Of a stretch of 64,000 nt of DNA, positions 1-8,247 are shown piece by piece. Position 1 is the stretch's first letter. Each line of letters opens with the position of its first letter. A program made the position numbers and the translations under genes. The stretch covers positions 1,178,001-1,242,000 of the forward strand of contig NBTC02000002.1 of the NCBI GenBank assembly GCA_002082245.2, given 5' to 3'. A model generated the notes under the pieces. That model ran no database searches and was not told where the DNA came from. It saw only the letters and a program-made list of their open reading frames with translations. The stretch is from Yersinia enterocolitica (GTDB lineage: Bacteria > Pseudomonadota > Gammaproteobacteria > Enterobacterales > Enterobacteriaceae).

Positions 1-1
1 G

Positions 2-955
2 CCGGACCCGCGTCTGGACCAACTGGCCGAGATTGTTAAACCTCAGCGTATTTTGCCAACGACGATGGAATTCGTCGATATCGCGGGCCTGGTTAAGGGT
101 GCATCCAAAGGCGAAGGCCTGGGTAACCAGTTCCTGACCAATATCCGTGAAACTGAAGCAATTGGTCATGTGGTACGTTGTTTTGAAAATGACAACATCA
201 TCCATGTTGCCGGTAAAGTTGATCCCGTTGATGACATTGATACCATCAACACTGAACTGGCACTTTCCGATCTGGAAACCTGTGAACGCGCAATGCATCG
301 TGTTCAGAAGAAAGCTAAAGGCGGTGATAAAGACGCTAAAGCGGAACTGGAAGCGCTGGAAAAATGTCTGCCACATTTAGAAAATGCTGGCATGCTGCGT
401 GCGTTGAACCTGAGTGCTGAAGATAAAGCCGCCATCCGTTATCTGAGCTTCCTCACCCTGAAGCCAACCATGTACATTGCTAACGTCAATGAAGATGGGT
501 TTGAAAACAATCCATATTTGGATCAGGTGCGTGCCATCGCTGCGGCGGAAGGTTCTGTGGTAGTTGCCGTTTGTGCCGCAGTTGAGTCTGATATTGCTGA
601 GTTGGAAGATGCAGACCGCGCTGAATTTATGGCTGAGTTAGGTATTGAAGAACCCGGTCTGAACCGTGTGATCCGTGCCGGTTATGAATTGCTGAACCTG
701 CAAACCTATTTTACTGCCGGTGTAAAAGAAGTGCGTGCCTGGACCATCCCGATAGGTGCAACTGCACCACAAGCTGCCGGTAAAATTCACACCGACTTCG
801 AGAAAGGCTTTATCCGCGCACAAACTATCGCTTTCGAGGACTTTATCACCTACAAGGGTGAGCAAGGCGCGAAAGAAGCCGGCAAAATGCGTTCAGAAGG
901 TAAAGATTACATCGTAAAAGATGGCGACGTGATGAACTTCTTGTTCAACGTCTAA
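2..955 (+). CDS. ychF: YchF/OLA1-family ATPase, 5' end outside window
   Basis: This is the C-terminal part of the ribosome-associated P-loop NTPase YchF. The reading frame is open from the first bases, so the start codon and the Walker A (G1) motif lie before the window. Visible are the G3 region ([20 protein letters not shown]), an NVNE motif in place of the canonical NKxD, which is the family hallmark of ATP rather than GTP preference, and a C-terminal TGS domain ending [10 protein letters not shown]. YchF binds ribosomes and is linked to translation control and oxidative-stress sensitivity. Two hairpins follow the stop codon, so the transcript probably ends here. Identification is secure; only the truncation limits it. 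Confidence 0.96.
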   Translation, partial: PDPRLDQLAEIVKPQRILPTTMEFVDIAGLVKGASKGEGLGNQFLTNIRETEAIGHVVRCFENDNIIHVAGKVDPVDDIDTINTELALSDLETCERAMHRVQKKAKGGDKDAKAELEALEKCLPHLENAGMLRALNLSAEDKAAIRYLSFLTLKPTMYIANVNEDGFENNPYLDQVRAIAAAEGSVVVAVCAAVESDIAELEDADRAEFMAELGIEEPGLNRVIRAGYELLNLQTYFTAGVKEVRAWTIPIGATAPQAAGKIHTDFEKGFIRAQTIAFEDFITYKGEQGAKEAGKMRSEGKDYIVKDGDVMNFLFNV

Positions 956-969
956 ATCATTTTTGTTGT

Positions 970-1040
970 TTCATGAGGATTCACTGAGTCTCATGAAAAA
1001 TAACAAATACCATTAAATCCACGCATTTGCGTGGATTTTT
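970..1040 (+). terminator. Tandem hairpins after ychF
   Basis: Two perfect inverted repeats follow the stop codon. TTCATGAG at 970-977 pairs with CTCATGAA at 990-997. AAATCCACGC at 1015-1024 pairs with GCGTGGATTT at 1029-1038, with a 4-nt loop and a run of T after it. The second has the form of a Rho-independent terminator. Confidence 0.8.
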
Positions 1041-1369
1041 CATTTCATAATGTCTCATCTTGTCTCGTGAAAGCGCAGTTTAAAATAAGTATGTGGATAA
1101 CAATCCGCAGATAACATGCTATTCCCCTTCCCTTTCAAACCGTCAAAATGCTCAGAACGCGCCATAGTTTGACAGGATATCGGCTGCACCTATTTCCGGG
1201 TCGTGATAATCCATGCGGCCCAATGACATTGCACTCGTTGCGTCAACGACGCAAAAGCCTCGGCTGGAGCGGTACTTTCAGCACACATGTGACCAGAACA
1301 ACAGGTAATACCCGTTTAAATAAGATGGGGGAGATACTCCGGGTGGCATCGTAATAGAAACTTTCGCTT
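1041..1369. other. Gene-free stretch between ychF and the RluA-like gene
   Basis: About 330 bases without a convincing gene. Short open frames are present on both strands, but none shows a ribosome binding site, a recognisable domain or consistent coding character. I see no repeat or mobile-element signature. Confidence 0.5.
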
Positions 1370-2068
1370 TCAGAACGGGCTGGAATTATGGGCTTTGACC
1401 CACTCTTCACTGATGGGATGAACAAAATGCAACTCACTGGCGTGCAGCATCAGCCGTGGAGTCCGTTCGGTACCTGGCAGCAGGCGACCGCCATACAGGT
1501 CACAGCCCAAAATGGGATGGCCCAACTGCTGACAGTGGATGCGGAGTTGATGAGTACGCCCGGTTTCTGGGGTTAGCTGTACCCGCGTTAATGGCAGTAA
1601 CGTCCCATCTTCCAACTCATGATAAAAGCGCTCCACGACCCGATAGTAGGAGCGAGCCGGCTTGCCGTGGATTGGGCAAATCGACATCAGCGGGAACAGT
1701 GCCGGGTCTTTGGCAATCGCTGCGTCTATCATCCCTTCGTTGTCATCCAGATGTCCGCAGAGCAGTGCGCTGTACACTTTGGTCACGGTGCGCTGGCTGA
1801 ACTGTCGACAGAGGGTGGCATTTATAGCCTTATTGCGGGCAATCACCATCAGCCCGGAAGTGCCAAAATCCAGGCGATGAACCAGGGTACAGCCGGGGAA
1901 TATCTGTACTAACCGATGATGCACCGAATCCAGATTTTGCGGATTTTTCCCCGAGAGGCTAAGCAGCCCCGCAGGTTTATTGATAAGAACCAGGTGATCG
2001 TCCTGATAGAGAGTCTCTATCTTGTCATGACACGGCGGGGCAATAAAGGTATCGATTATCTTAGACAT
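1370..2068 (-). CDS. RluA-family RNA pseudouridine synthase
   Basis: A 232-residue enzyme that should isomerise uridine to pseudouridine in rRNA or tRNA. The catalytic motif HRLDFGTSGLMVIA, at about residue 64, carries the essential Asp of HRLD. The N-terminal YQDDHLVLINKPAGLLS and the later TGRTHQLRIHCQQLGHPILG motifs are also typical of the family. There is no N-terminal S4 domain, so the architecture resembles the short RluA/TruC branch rather than RluB, RluC or RluD. The RNA target cannot be told from sequence, so no symbol is given. It stands alone, convergent to ychF. Confidence 0.9.
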   Translation of the reverse strand: MSKIIDTFIAPPCHDKIETLYQDDHLVLINKPAGLLSLSGKNPQNLDSVHHRLVQIFPGCTLVHRLDFGTSGLMVIARNKAINATLCRQFSQRTVTKVYSALLCGHLDDNEGMIDAAIAKDPALFPLMSICPIHGKPARSYYRVVERFYHELEDGTLLPLTRVQLTPETGRTHQLRIHCQQLGHPILGCDLYGGRLLPGTERTPRLMLHASELHFVHPISEEWVKAHNSSPF

Positions 2069-2265
2069 CAGGCTACCCGGATGAAGAGTGGGAGCGGATG
2101 ATACCGAATTTTAAACCGACTGGCGAATCCTGAGAGCAGGTCCCACCAGCCTCTGATAACCCCCTCCAAACTCAAGTAATACCGTGATCAGGTCCTGCAA
2201 TCTGGAACAGACTCAAAAATTACAGGTATAATCCCACAAATTATTCAACTGGTTTAGGAACGAAG

Positions 2266-2805
2266 ATGACAAAACTCACCTTACAAGAGCAGATGCTAAA
2301 AGCTGGATTAGTGACCAGCAAAAAAATGGCCAAAGTCCAAAGAACAGCTAAGAAATCACGAGCTCAGGCTCGTGAGGCAAGAGAGGCTGTGGATGAAAAT
2401 AAAAAAGAACAACTTGAGCGTGATAAACAACTAAGCGAACAACAAAAACAAGCGGCTTTATCTAAAGAGTATAAAGCTCAGGTGAAACAGCTCATTGAAA
2501 TGAACAGAATCGATATTTCAAAAGGCAATATTGGTTTTAACTTCACAGATAATAATTTAATTAAAAAAATAGTTGTGGATAAGCTCACTCAAGCTCAGCT
2601 GATTAGTGGTCGTCTCGCCATTGCTCGTCTGGTTGTTGAGAACAGTGGCGAGAGTGAATACGCTATTATCCCCGCGAGCGTAGCCGATAAAATTGCGCAG
2701 CGAGATGCGAACAGTATTGTATTAAATAGTGCGCTTAGTCAGGAAGAGCAAGATGGAGAAGATCCGTATGCCGATTTCAAAGTGCCCGATGATTTGATGT
2801 GGTAA
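2266..2805 (+). CDS. yaiL: DUF2058 family protein, YaiL-like
   Basis: A 179-residue cytoplasmic protein of the DUF2058 (YaiL) family, described in databases as nucleoprotein/polynucleotide-associated. The start MTKLTLQEQMLKAGLV and the highly charged helix that follows, about residues 20-75 and rich in Lys, Arg, Glu and Gln, are characteristic and probably form a coiled coil that could contact nucleic acid. The C-terminal part contains the conserved YAIIPASVADKIAQRD segment. The biochemical role is not established. It is a single-gene unit: about 200 bases separate it from the upstream gene and a strong hairpin follows it. Confidence 0.85.
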   Translation: MTKLTLQEQMLKAGLVTSKKMAKVQRTAKKSRAQAREAREAVDENKKEQLERDKQLSEQQKQAALSKEYKAQVKQLIEMNRIDISKGNIGFNFTDNNLIKKIVVDKLTQAQLISGRLAIARLVVENSGESEYAIIPASVADKIAQRDANSIVLNSALSQEEQDGEDPYADFKVPDDLMW

Positions 2806-2830
2806 TTAACAGTTTGCAGATGCGTATGTA

Positions 2831-2854
2831 TGAAAAGCCCCTCAGGGCTTTTCA
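2831..2854 (+). terminator. Hairpin terminator after yaiL
   Basis: TGAAAAGCCC at 2831-2840 pairs perfectly with GGGCTTTTCA at 2845-2854 around a 4-nt loop. The T run lies inside the 3' arm. It begins 26 bases after the stop codon. Confidence 0.8.
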
Positions 2855-3072
2855 TTAAGATTTTATGCTCAGCCAATTCATGGAAAACGCAGAGCGATCT
2901 AACCAATGTGATGCATCCATCGAGTGAATTCACAGCCAAAAGCGGGTGTTGATATAAATAGAAGACGTTAGCCTGTTAGGCATTGCAGTCATAATGTTTT
3001 TTTTGAAAAGCTCACTGACATATGACGGATCTATGATTTTGATTGATAATGCCGATAGACAATTTATGGGTA

Positions 3073-4608
3073 TTACCTGTTTGCTACTGCATCGCTGGTA
3101 TGAATTGCACTAGTGGTCGGGATTCCGGGATGCCCACGGTCTCGCTCCCAGGTAAAAGGGGCAAAATCACAGTTTTCATCACGCCAATGAGGTTTGCGCA
3201 GTGCATAAATCACCAAAGGTACCATGCAGAAGAACAAGGCTAATGCGATCAAAATAGCGACATACTCCTTGGGGCTACCCACCACAATTTGGCTAGGTGG
3301 AATGAAGCTAAAGATGAAAGCAATACACGAACTCAGTAGCCCTGTACCACCAATAATCCACATCCCTGCATTACCGCCAGATATACAATAAGGCCGTGGT
3401 CGGTTTGGTTGACTAAAGCGCAGGTAGATAGCCGCACTGAACATCAACATGTACATAATGAGATACAGGATGACGGTCAATTGGCTCAATATCTGGTAGG
3501 CCGATTGAACTGAGGGAAGTACCACGAACAAGATAGATAGCAAGGTAACAATAAGTGCTTGAACACATAGGATATGCGTCGCCATACCATTTTTATTGAT
3601 ACTCTGCCACCAGCGCGGTAAGTATCCGGCCTTAGCCACTTCCAATAACCCGGATGAAGGCCCGGCAACCCATGTCACTACACCTGCTAATACCCCCACA
3701 GCCAGACAGCATGACACTATCGGCCCTAGCCATTCGATACCGGCCCACTTAAACAGGTCGTAATAAGTCACTAACAAACTTTGCGTCAGATTGATATCAG
3801 ACTCGGGGATCACAAAAGCTATGGCTAACGTGCCCAAGACAAAAATAAGTACAGTCCCTAAAGCAGCCAACATAATAGCGATGGGATAGTTTCTCTGCGG
3901 GTTCTCTACATCTTTGACATGGATGGCATTCATCTCCATCCCAGCATAAAACAGGAAGATACTGGCGGCTAAAACCACATTATCGAAATTAGAAAAGTCA
4001 GGAACAACGTTATCCCATGACAACTCTATTTGCGAGGTACCTCCACCAATCAAATATGAAAAACCTAATATGATCAGGATAATTACCGGAATGATGGTGC
4101 CTATCAATCCCCCCCATTTAGAGACCTTGGCAAAGGTTTCCACCCCTTTAAAGGCAATAAAGGTCGCAAACCAATAAATACACAACACAATCCCGAGCAC
4201 AAAGAATTTATTGGCCGCGAGTGCTTGATCCCATGTCTGGTCGGGGCCAATAAAAGCTAATGAAACCGCACCGAACGTCAGGACAGTAGGGAACCATACC
4301 GTCACCTCAGTCCACAGCATAAACATGGCTAAAAATGCCCAGCGCGGGCCAAAAGCCTCGCCTACCCAGCGAAATACTCCGCCTTTTTCCGGCCAACCGG
4401 TTGCCAATTCAGCCGCCACCAAACAGACCGGGATCAAGAAGAATACAGCAGCAAACAGATAGTAAAAAATAGAACTTAATCCATACTCCGCTTCGGTAGG
4501 TAACCCTCTTAGACTGACCACTGCCACAATATTCATTACCACTAGTGTCATAATGCCCAGTTTTTTTATTGACGGGCTGCGTTTGGTTGATACGTTATTG
4601 TTCTGCAT
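3073..4608 (-). CDS. APC-family amino acid permease, GadC-like antiporter
   Basis: A 511-residue inner-membrane protein of the amino acid-polyamine-organocation superfamily with about 12 hydrophobic segments. The N-terminal half (EAEYGLSSIFYYL, AAELATGWPEKGGVFRWVGE, FGPRWAFLAMF) and the later FYAGMEMNAIHVKDVENPQRNYP follow the pattern of the glutamate/GABA antiporter GadC, and the length is the same. GadC exchanges extracellular glutamate for GABA and consumes protons during acid stress. No glutamate decarboxylase gene lies nearby, so the substrate is open and I withhold a symbol. The ATG is preceded by a purine-rich TGAGGTGAG element. Upstream is a long AT-rich gap. Confidence 0.85.
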   Translation of the reverse strand: MQNNNVSTKRSPSIKKLGIMTLVVMNIVAVVSLRGLPTEAEYGLSSIFYYLFAAVFFLIPVCLVAAELATGWPEKGGVFRWVGEAFGPRWAFLAMFMLWTEVTVWFPTVLTFGAVSLAFIGPDQTWDQALAANKFFVLGIVLCIYWFATFIAFKGVETFAKVSKWGGLIGTIIPVIILIILGFSYLIGGGTSQIELSWDNVVPDFSNFDNVVLAASIFLFYAGMEMNAIHVKDVENPQRNYPIAIMLAALGTVLIFVLGTLAIAFVIPESDINLTQSLLVTYYDLFKWAGIEWLGPIVSCCLAVGVLAGVVTWVAGPSSGLLEVAKAGYLPRWWQSINKNGMATHILCVQALIVTLLSILFVVLPSVQSAYQILSQLTVILYLIMYMLMFSAAIYLRFSQPNRPRPYCISGGNAGMWIIGGTGLLSSCIAFIFSFIPPSQIVVGSPKEYVAILIALALFFCMVPLVIYALRKPHWRDENCDFAPFTWERDRGHPGIPTTSAIHTSDAVANR

Positions 4609-5310
4609 AAACTCACCTCATAATTAGATTATTAAAAGATAATTAAAAACAATCTATTAGATGTGATTGAAGCGGAATTTGTTTTTTATCAATTGAGTAA
4701 CTCATTTGTAATGATCCAAAACGAGAATCTAAAAACAAACAATCCATATTATCTGACATAATAAACACCCTATTTATTTAGTTTAAATTTAGCACCATAG
4801 TTTTCACAAAGAATAAAAACAAGTCAGCTAATAATTAAATATAAATCAACCACCATGTCTTATATTGTTTTCAGTTTAAATCTAGAATAAACATGCCAGA
4901 CAAGCAACACAGAAAGTCAGTATATTTCTCGCATTGATCGTCAACATTTAAAAAATGTAGTTTAATAAAAGCCAATTAAAAAACACTTTGATTTATAGAT
5001 ATATTAATACTTATTGAATGAAGTTAATTTAATAACAAACAGATAATTCATAGCAAAGACATAAGTAGGCTTAGGTATATTAATAGTTATAAATATTACA
5101 TGCCTTTCAGCCCATCATTATCATGGCTAGTAAACCGTAAGCAGCAAAGGCGACTCTCTGCCAGAGTGCTGCACTCCATTGGAAAGCGGTAATACGTAAG
5201 AAGCCACTAATCTACACAATTCTATGGGTTTCCCCCGTCTCACAAGAAATTGTGAGCCATTTTAGCCTGCCAATTACCACCAATCCTAAACGATAATCTT
5301 ACACAGGCTT
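4609..5310. other. Long AT-rich intergenic region
   Basis: About 700 bases without a supported gene, strongly AT-rich in the half next to the permease. It must hold the permease promoter. Between about 5120 and 5300 the composition becomes more balanced, and a perfect 7-bp hairpin with a GAAA tetraloop lies at 5239-5256 (CTCACAA / TTGTGAG). A small RNA or a decayed gene is possible, but I cannot demonstrate either. Confidence 0.4.
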
Positions 5311-5328
5311 TTGAACCTTATAGTTCAA
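5311..5328. promoter_or_regulatory. Inverted repeat in the actS-like promoter region
   Basis: TTGAAC at 5311-5316 and GTTCAA at 5323-5328 form perfect 6-bp arms around a 6-nt spacer. A TATAAT-like TTAATATAG follows at about 5332. The repeat ends 54 bases before the start codon and could be an operator for an unknown regulator. Confidence 0.35.
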
Positions 5329-5382
5329 ATGTTAATATAGTTGGCTGAGGGAGTTTGATATCACGGCGATAAAGGAAAAGTT

Positions 5383-6129
5383 TTGAACACTAAAAGTAGA
5401 ATGCAGTTGTGGCCATGGTTGGCGGTATACGCAATGGTTGTCTTGCTATTGGCTGGGTGCTCAAACAAATCCAATCGTGACTACACCAAACTGCCAAAAG
5501 GCAGTTATAACGATAAATCGTATACCGTTAAGTCAGGTGACACACTTTATTTTATTGCATGGATCAGTGATAGCGAAGTGAGTGACCTTGCCCGCATCAA
5601 CAGGCTCCGCCCCCCCTATAGACTTGAGGTTGGGCAAAAACTTCAGCTCAGCAGTTCTGCGGCGTCCGGGCGACTGGCATCAACGAAGCGTAAATCCTCA
5701 AATACTGTACTCGCTGCATCGACACCACCACCGGGTGCTAATCGATGCTGGCGCTGGCCGACCAGTGGCCAAATAATATCGCGCTACTCCAACGCCGACG
5801 GTGGTAATAAAGGCATTGATATTACGGCTAAACGTGGGCAGCCAATCTACGCGTCGGCCAAAGGGCGAGTCGTGTATGTCGGGAATCAGTTACGTGGTTA
5901 TGGCAACCTGATAATGATTAAACACGGTGAGGATTTCATCACCGCTTATGCCCATAACGACACCATGCTAGTGAACAATGCTCAAGATGTGAAAGCGGGA
6001 CAAAAAATAGCCACGATGGGCAGCACCGGAACAGACACGATAATGTTGCATTTCCAAATCCGTTACCGAGCAACCGCACTTGATCCACTACGCTATCTGC
6101 CACCACAAGGGGCAGCGCCTAAGTGTTAG
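5383..6129 (+). CDS. actS: ActS/YgeR-like LysM-LytM lipoprotein, probable amidase activator
   Basis: A 248-residue outer-membrane-type lipoprotein. The signal peptide ends in the lipobox LLLAGC (Cys about residue 26), a LysM domain follows (YTVKSGDTLYFIAW to VGQKLQL, about residues 46-88), then a C-terminal M23/LytM domain (about 125-240). In active LytM peptidases HxxxD and HxH bind zinc. Here the first motif is NKGID, without the His, and the last is HFQ instead of HxH, so the site is degenerate. The same holds for EnvC, NlpD and ActS, which activate cell-wall amidases rather than cutting themselves. The layout and length match E. coli ActS (YgeR). It starts with TTG, or possibly the ATG at 5401. 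Confidence 0.82.
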   Translation: MNTKSRMQLWPWLAVYAMVVLLLAGCSNKSNRDYTKLPKGSYNDKSYTVKSGDTLYFIAWISDSEVSDLARINRLRPPYRLEVGQKLQLSSSAASGRLASTKRKSSNTVLAASTPPPGANRCWRWPTSGQIISRYSNADGGNKGIDITAKRGQPIYASAKGRVVYVGNQLRGYGNLIMIKHGEDFITAYAHNDTMLVNNAQDVKAGQKIATMGSTGTDTIMLHFQIRYRATALDPLRYLPPQGAAPKC

Positions 6130-6181
6130 CAGACCGCGGTGTAAGTAGTCGTTAAGTGTTCTAGCGGAATCAAATAAGCAA

Positions 6182-6210
6182 AAGGCTCCTGTTCAGGAGC
6201 CTTGTTTTAT
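6182..6210. terminator. Bidirectional terminator between actS-like and rpiB-like genes
   Basis: AAGGCTCCT at 6182-6190 pairs with AGGAGCCTT at 6195-6203 around GTTC. T-rich sequence follows on the + strand and an AT-rich flank on the - strand. It serves the two convergent genes. Confidence 0.85.
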
Positions 6211-6232
6211 TCTTCAACACTCGAGGCTATCG

Positions 6233-6871
6233 TTACGCCAGTACTTCTTTCACGAAAGCTTTAATCTCTTCAACTTGGCAGTTATCAAAGAAGCACTGCT
6301 GGAAACGTGCACCGCTTACTGCGGTTTTCACTAATTCACGGTCAATAGAGCGCAGTGTATCGAGATAGTTTTCTTTCACTACCGCAGCTTTCACTTGGTT
6401 CAAAATACCCGCATTACGTACCTGCGGCTCTTTACGATCCAGCGGGTAACCTTCCCCCTTCACGCCAGTAAACGCTTTTTCAAAGATATAACGCACATTT
6501 AATTCAGCACCCCAGCCAAAACCTTTGGCGAATGGCAGTGACAATGCATTACCGTTATTGATCTGAGCAAACAGGAAAGCGTCAGCAGGATCGATGCAAT
6601 ATCCACATACAACACCTGGATGGATGTTTAACGACATCATTGCGCCTTGGCCTGTACCACAGCCAGTAACCACAAAATCCACTGCTTTAGAATTGAGCAG
6701 AATGCTGGCCATGATCCCCAGATGAATATAAGTCAGGTGATGGTCGTTTTCATCACTCATGCCCACGTTGTATACCGGGTACGCTTTTTCCGAGGCTACA
6801 GCATTCAGCTCTTTCAGAATGATGGCGTTTTTAGTTGCCTGACTGTTTTCCATCATCAGTGCAATTTTCAT
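6233..6871 (-). CDS. RpiB/LacA/LacB-family sugar-phosphate isomerase
   Basis: A 212-residue cytoplasmic enzyme. The first 140 residues are the RpiB/LacAB fold, with the active-site Cys in VVTGCGTGQGAMMSLN and the HxxY/H-rich stretch DENDHHLTYIHLG. A C-terminal extension of about 60 residues, absent from E. coli RpiB, ends FFDNCQVEEIKAFVKEVLA. The ATG at 6871 is chosen because AGGAGAG lies at proper spacing before it and MKIAL begins the fold; an upstream in-frame ATG has no such support. A KdgR-like box lies about 100 bases upstream, which suggests a role in uronate/pectin-derived sugar metabolism rather than ribose. A similar gene was named spiX in the KdgR regulon, as I recall. Confidence 0.8.
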   Translation of the reverse strand: MKIALMMENSQATKNAIILKELNAVASEKAYPVYNVGMSDENDHHLTYIHLGIMASILLNSKAVDFVVTGCGTGQGAMMSLNIHPGVVCGYCIDPADAFLFAQINNGNALSLPFAKGFGWGAELNVRYIFEKAFTGVKGEGYPLDRKEPQVRNAGILNQVKAAVVKENYLDTLRSIDRELVKTAVSGARFQQCFFDNCQVEEIKAFVKEVLA

Positions 6872-6971
6872 TATGTTCTCTCCTTTGCGCCAATGAGCTG
6901 TGGCCCATTGGGTGTGATAGTTAGACTTGACTGTGCAGAACATAGCACTCTAAAAACAAAATTTCAATTTT

Positions 6972-6990
6972 AATGAAAAGATGTTTTATA
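6972..6990 (-). promoter_or_regulatory. KdgR-like operator upstream of the RpiB-like gene
   Basis: AATGAAAAGATGTTTTATA matches the core of the KdgR consensus (AAATGAAACA-N-TGTTTCATTT) at 14 of 20 positions, including both TGAAA-type half sites. It sits 101-119 bases before the ATG at 6871. A TGTGA half-site, possibly for CRP, lies just upstream. Confidence 0.5.
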
Positions 6991-7151
6991 AATATCACAT
7001 TTTGAGATTTAGTCGCCATGCATCCTACCGGATAACCATGAGAATAGCGGGTGTATGTAGCTGTGTGCGTCACTCATCTGCGACGAATACAAAATCAAAT
7101 CGGTCAATGTTTGGCCTATCGACCCAAATGCTCGCTTGAATAACATACAAA

Positions 7152-7175
7152 AAGACCATGCGGATGCATGGTCTT
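7152..7175 (-). terminator. Terminator of zinT
   Basis: AAGACCATGC pairs with GCATGGTCTT (7152-7161 and 7166-7175). Read on the - strand, the stem is followed by a T run, as expected for a Rho-independent terminator about 35 bases after zinT. Confidence 0.85.
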
Positions 7176-7206
7176 CTCTTACTGGAAATAATCGACAACA
7201 CTAACT

Positions 7207-7872
7207 TTAGTGATGCAACATCTCGTGAACTATTTCATCTTTGCCTAATGTGATTGGATAAAACGTTGGCCAGTTATCCATTTCTTTAAACAATGCTTCA
7301 TGCGACTCATTGCTCGTGTAAATATGAAAATGATGGGATTTTTGTGGTTCTATTATATGGTCACTGAATTGGACAAATTTTGGTGCTTTTGAGTTAGCAT
7401 CTTTACATTCGAATAAATAGCGTACTCCCTTCTTCCCTGAGTCATAGTGCATTATTTTAAAGCCAGAGTAGCTATACTTACATGAATTAACGGCATCTGA
7501 GGTGTGAAAATCAATAGTGTTATTCTCTATGCCAATCATAATGATATCAGTATGATAGCCCCGGCGGTAATACTCTCGGTATTCTGTAACCGTTTTATCT
7601 TTATTTTTTTTCGCTTTATTAACGAGTACCGAATCCAGATCCCCTTTTAACAGATAGGGATTAACCGATTGCCAGACCCCATCCCAATCACTCAGCCCCC
7701 TATCCTTAACATCTTTGTCTACAAAGATGCCTTCACTTGCTGTGCGTGCAGCATCCGATTGATGGTGCTCATGTGAGTGGCTATGTTTACCATGCGCAAA
7801 TGATTTAAAACTGATCAATGAAACACAAACACTCAATGCAATTATGGATAGGCAGTTATATTTTTTAGACAT
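7207..7872 (-). CDS. zinT: Periplasmic zinc-binding protein ZinT
   Basis: A 221-residue exported protein of the ZinT (YodA) family. A signal peptide covers about residues 1-26 (ending FKSFAHG). It is followed by the histidine-rich stretch HGKHSHSHEHHQS and a calycin-like domain. Conserved elements are LSDWDGVWQSVNPYLLKGDLD and the C-terminal SDHIIEPQKSHHFHIY, whose histidines belong to the metal site. ZinT captures Zn(II) in the periplasm and helps ZnuA supply ZnuBC during zinc starvation. A Zur-like operator lies just upstream. The length is the family norm. Confidence 0.95.
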   Translation of the reverse strand: MSKKYNCLSIIALSVCVSLISFKSFAHGKHSHSHEHHQSDAARTASEGIFVDKDVKDRGLSDWDGVWQSVNPYLLKGDLDSVLVNKAKKNKDKTVTEYREYYRRGYHTDIIMIGIENNTIDFHTSDAVNSCKYSYSGFKIMHYDSGKKGVRYLFECKDANSKAPKFVQFSDHIIEPQKSHHFHIYTSNESHEALFKEMDNWPTFYPITLGKDEIVHEMLHH

Positions 7873-7899
7873 CTATAGCTCCTTATTGGATAGCACGAA

Positions 7900-7919
7900 T
7901 GTAATGTTATACTATTACA
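7900..7919 (-). promoter_or_regulatory. Zur box upstream of zinT
   Basis: TGTAATGTTATACTATTACA is an imperfect palindrome centred on TATA and closely follows the enterobacterial Zur consensus (GAAATGTTATA-N-TATAACATTTC). It starts 28 bases upstream of the zinT ATG and would overlap the promoter. Confidence 0.75.
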
Positions 7920-7950
7920 CATACGCTAATCAATAGGCGCTTGTACAGTA

Positions 7951-8181
7951 GGCCACCAGATATTAGCTGCCGTCGCTGAGGCCGAGCATCGACGTATCCT
8001 GGAGAGGGAAAATGGCCGTTGTGCCGCCGCAATGGCTACCAAAATTAAGTCAGGGCGAAAACCACGAATGAAATCAGACATGGCTAGTATTCTTATTAAC
8101 AAAAAAGCGGGTTATGGCAAAACCGGGATGTCGAGAACCCCTGATTTCCGTTTAGAGAGGAAAGTTAAGGCCGCTATTTAG
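7951..8181 (+). pseudogene. Remnant of a serine recombinase (resolvase/invertase)
   Basis: The frame reads GHQILAAVAEAEHRRILER, then ENGRCAAAMATKIKSGRKPR, and ends at a TAG at 8181. This matches the end of the catalytic domain and the linker helix of resolvase/invertase recombinases, whose usual form is QILAAVAEAERxRILERTNEGR...GxKFGRK. The catalytic Ser region is missing. The HTH part downstream is diverged (KAGYGKTGMSRTPDFRLERK). There is no start codon with a ribosome binding site. It is a non-functional fossil, lying exactly where the GC-richer block begins. Confidence 0.72.
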
Positions 8182-8247
8182 GCTTACATTGCCTCTAGTT
8201 CTTTCTGAGTTCGTCCACAGTACGCAAAAGCTAGCGTTCGAATAACT

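Noticed and set aside
1148..1354. Short open frame after ychF
   Set aside because: It overlaps other short frames on both strands, with no coding signal or family.
3073..4608. Assignment of the permease as GadC itself
   Set aside because: It is similar in length and motifs, but no gadB/gadA is nearby and the C-plug region differs, so only GadC-like is supported.
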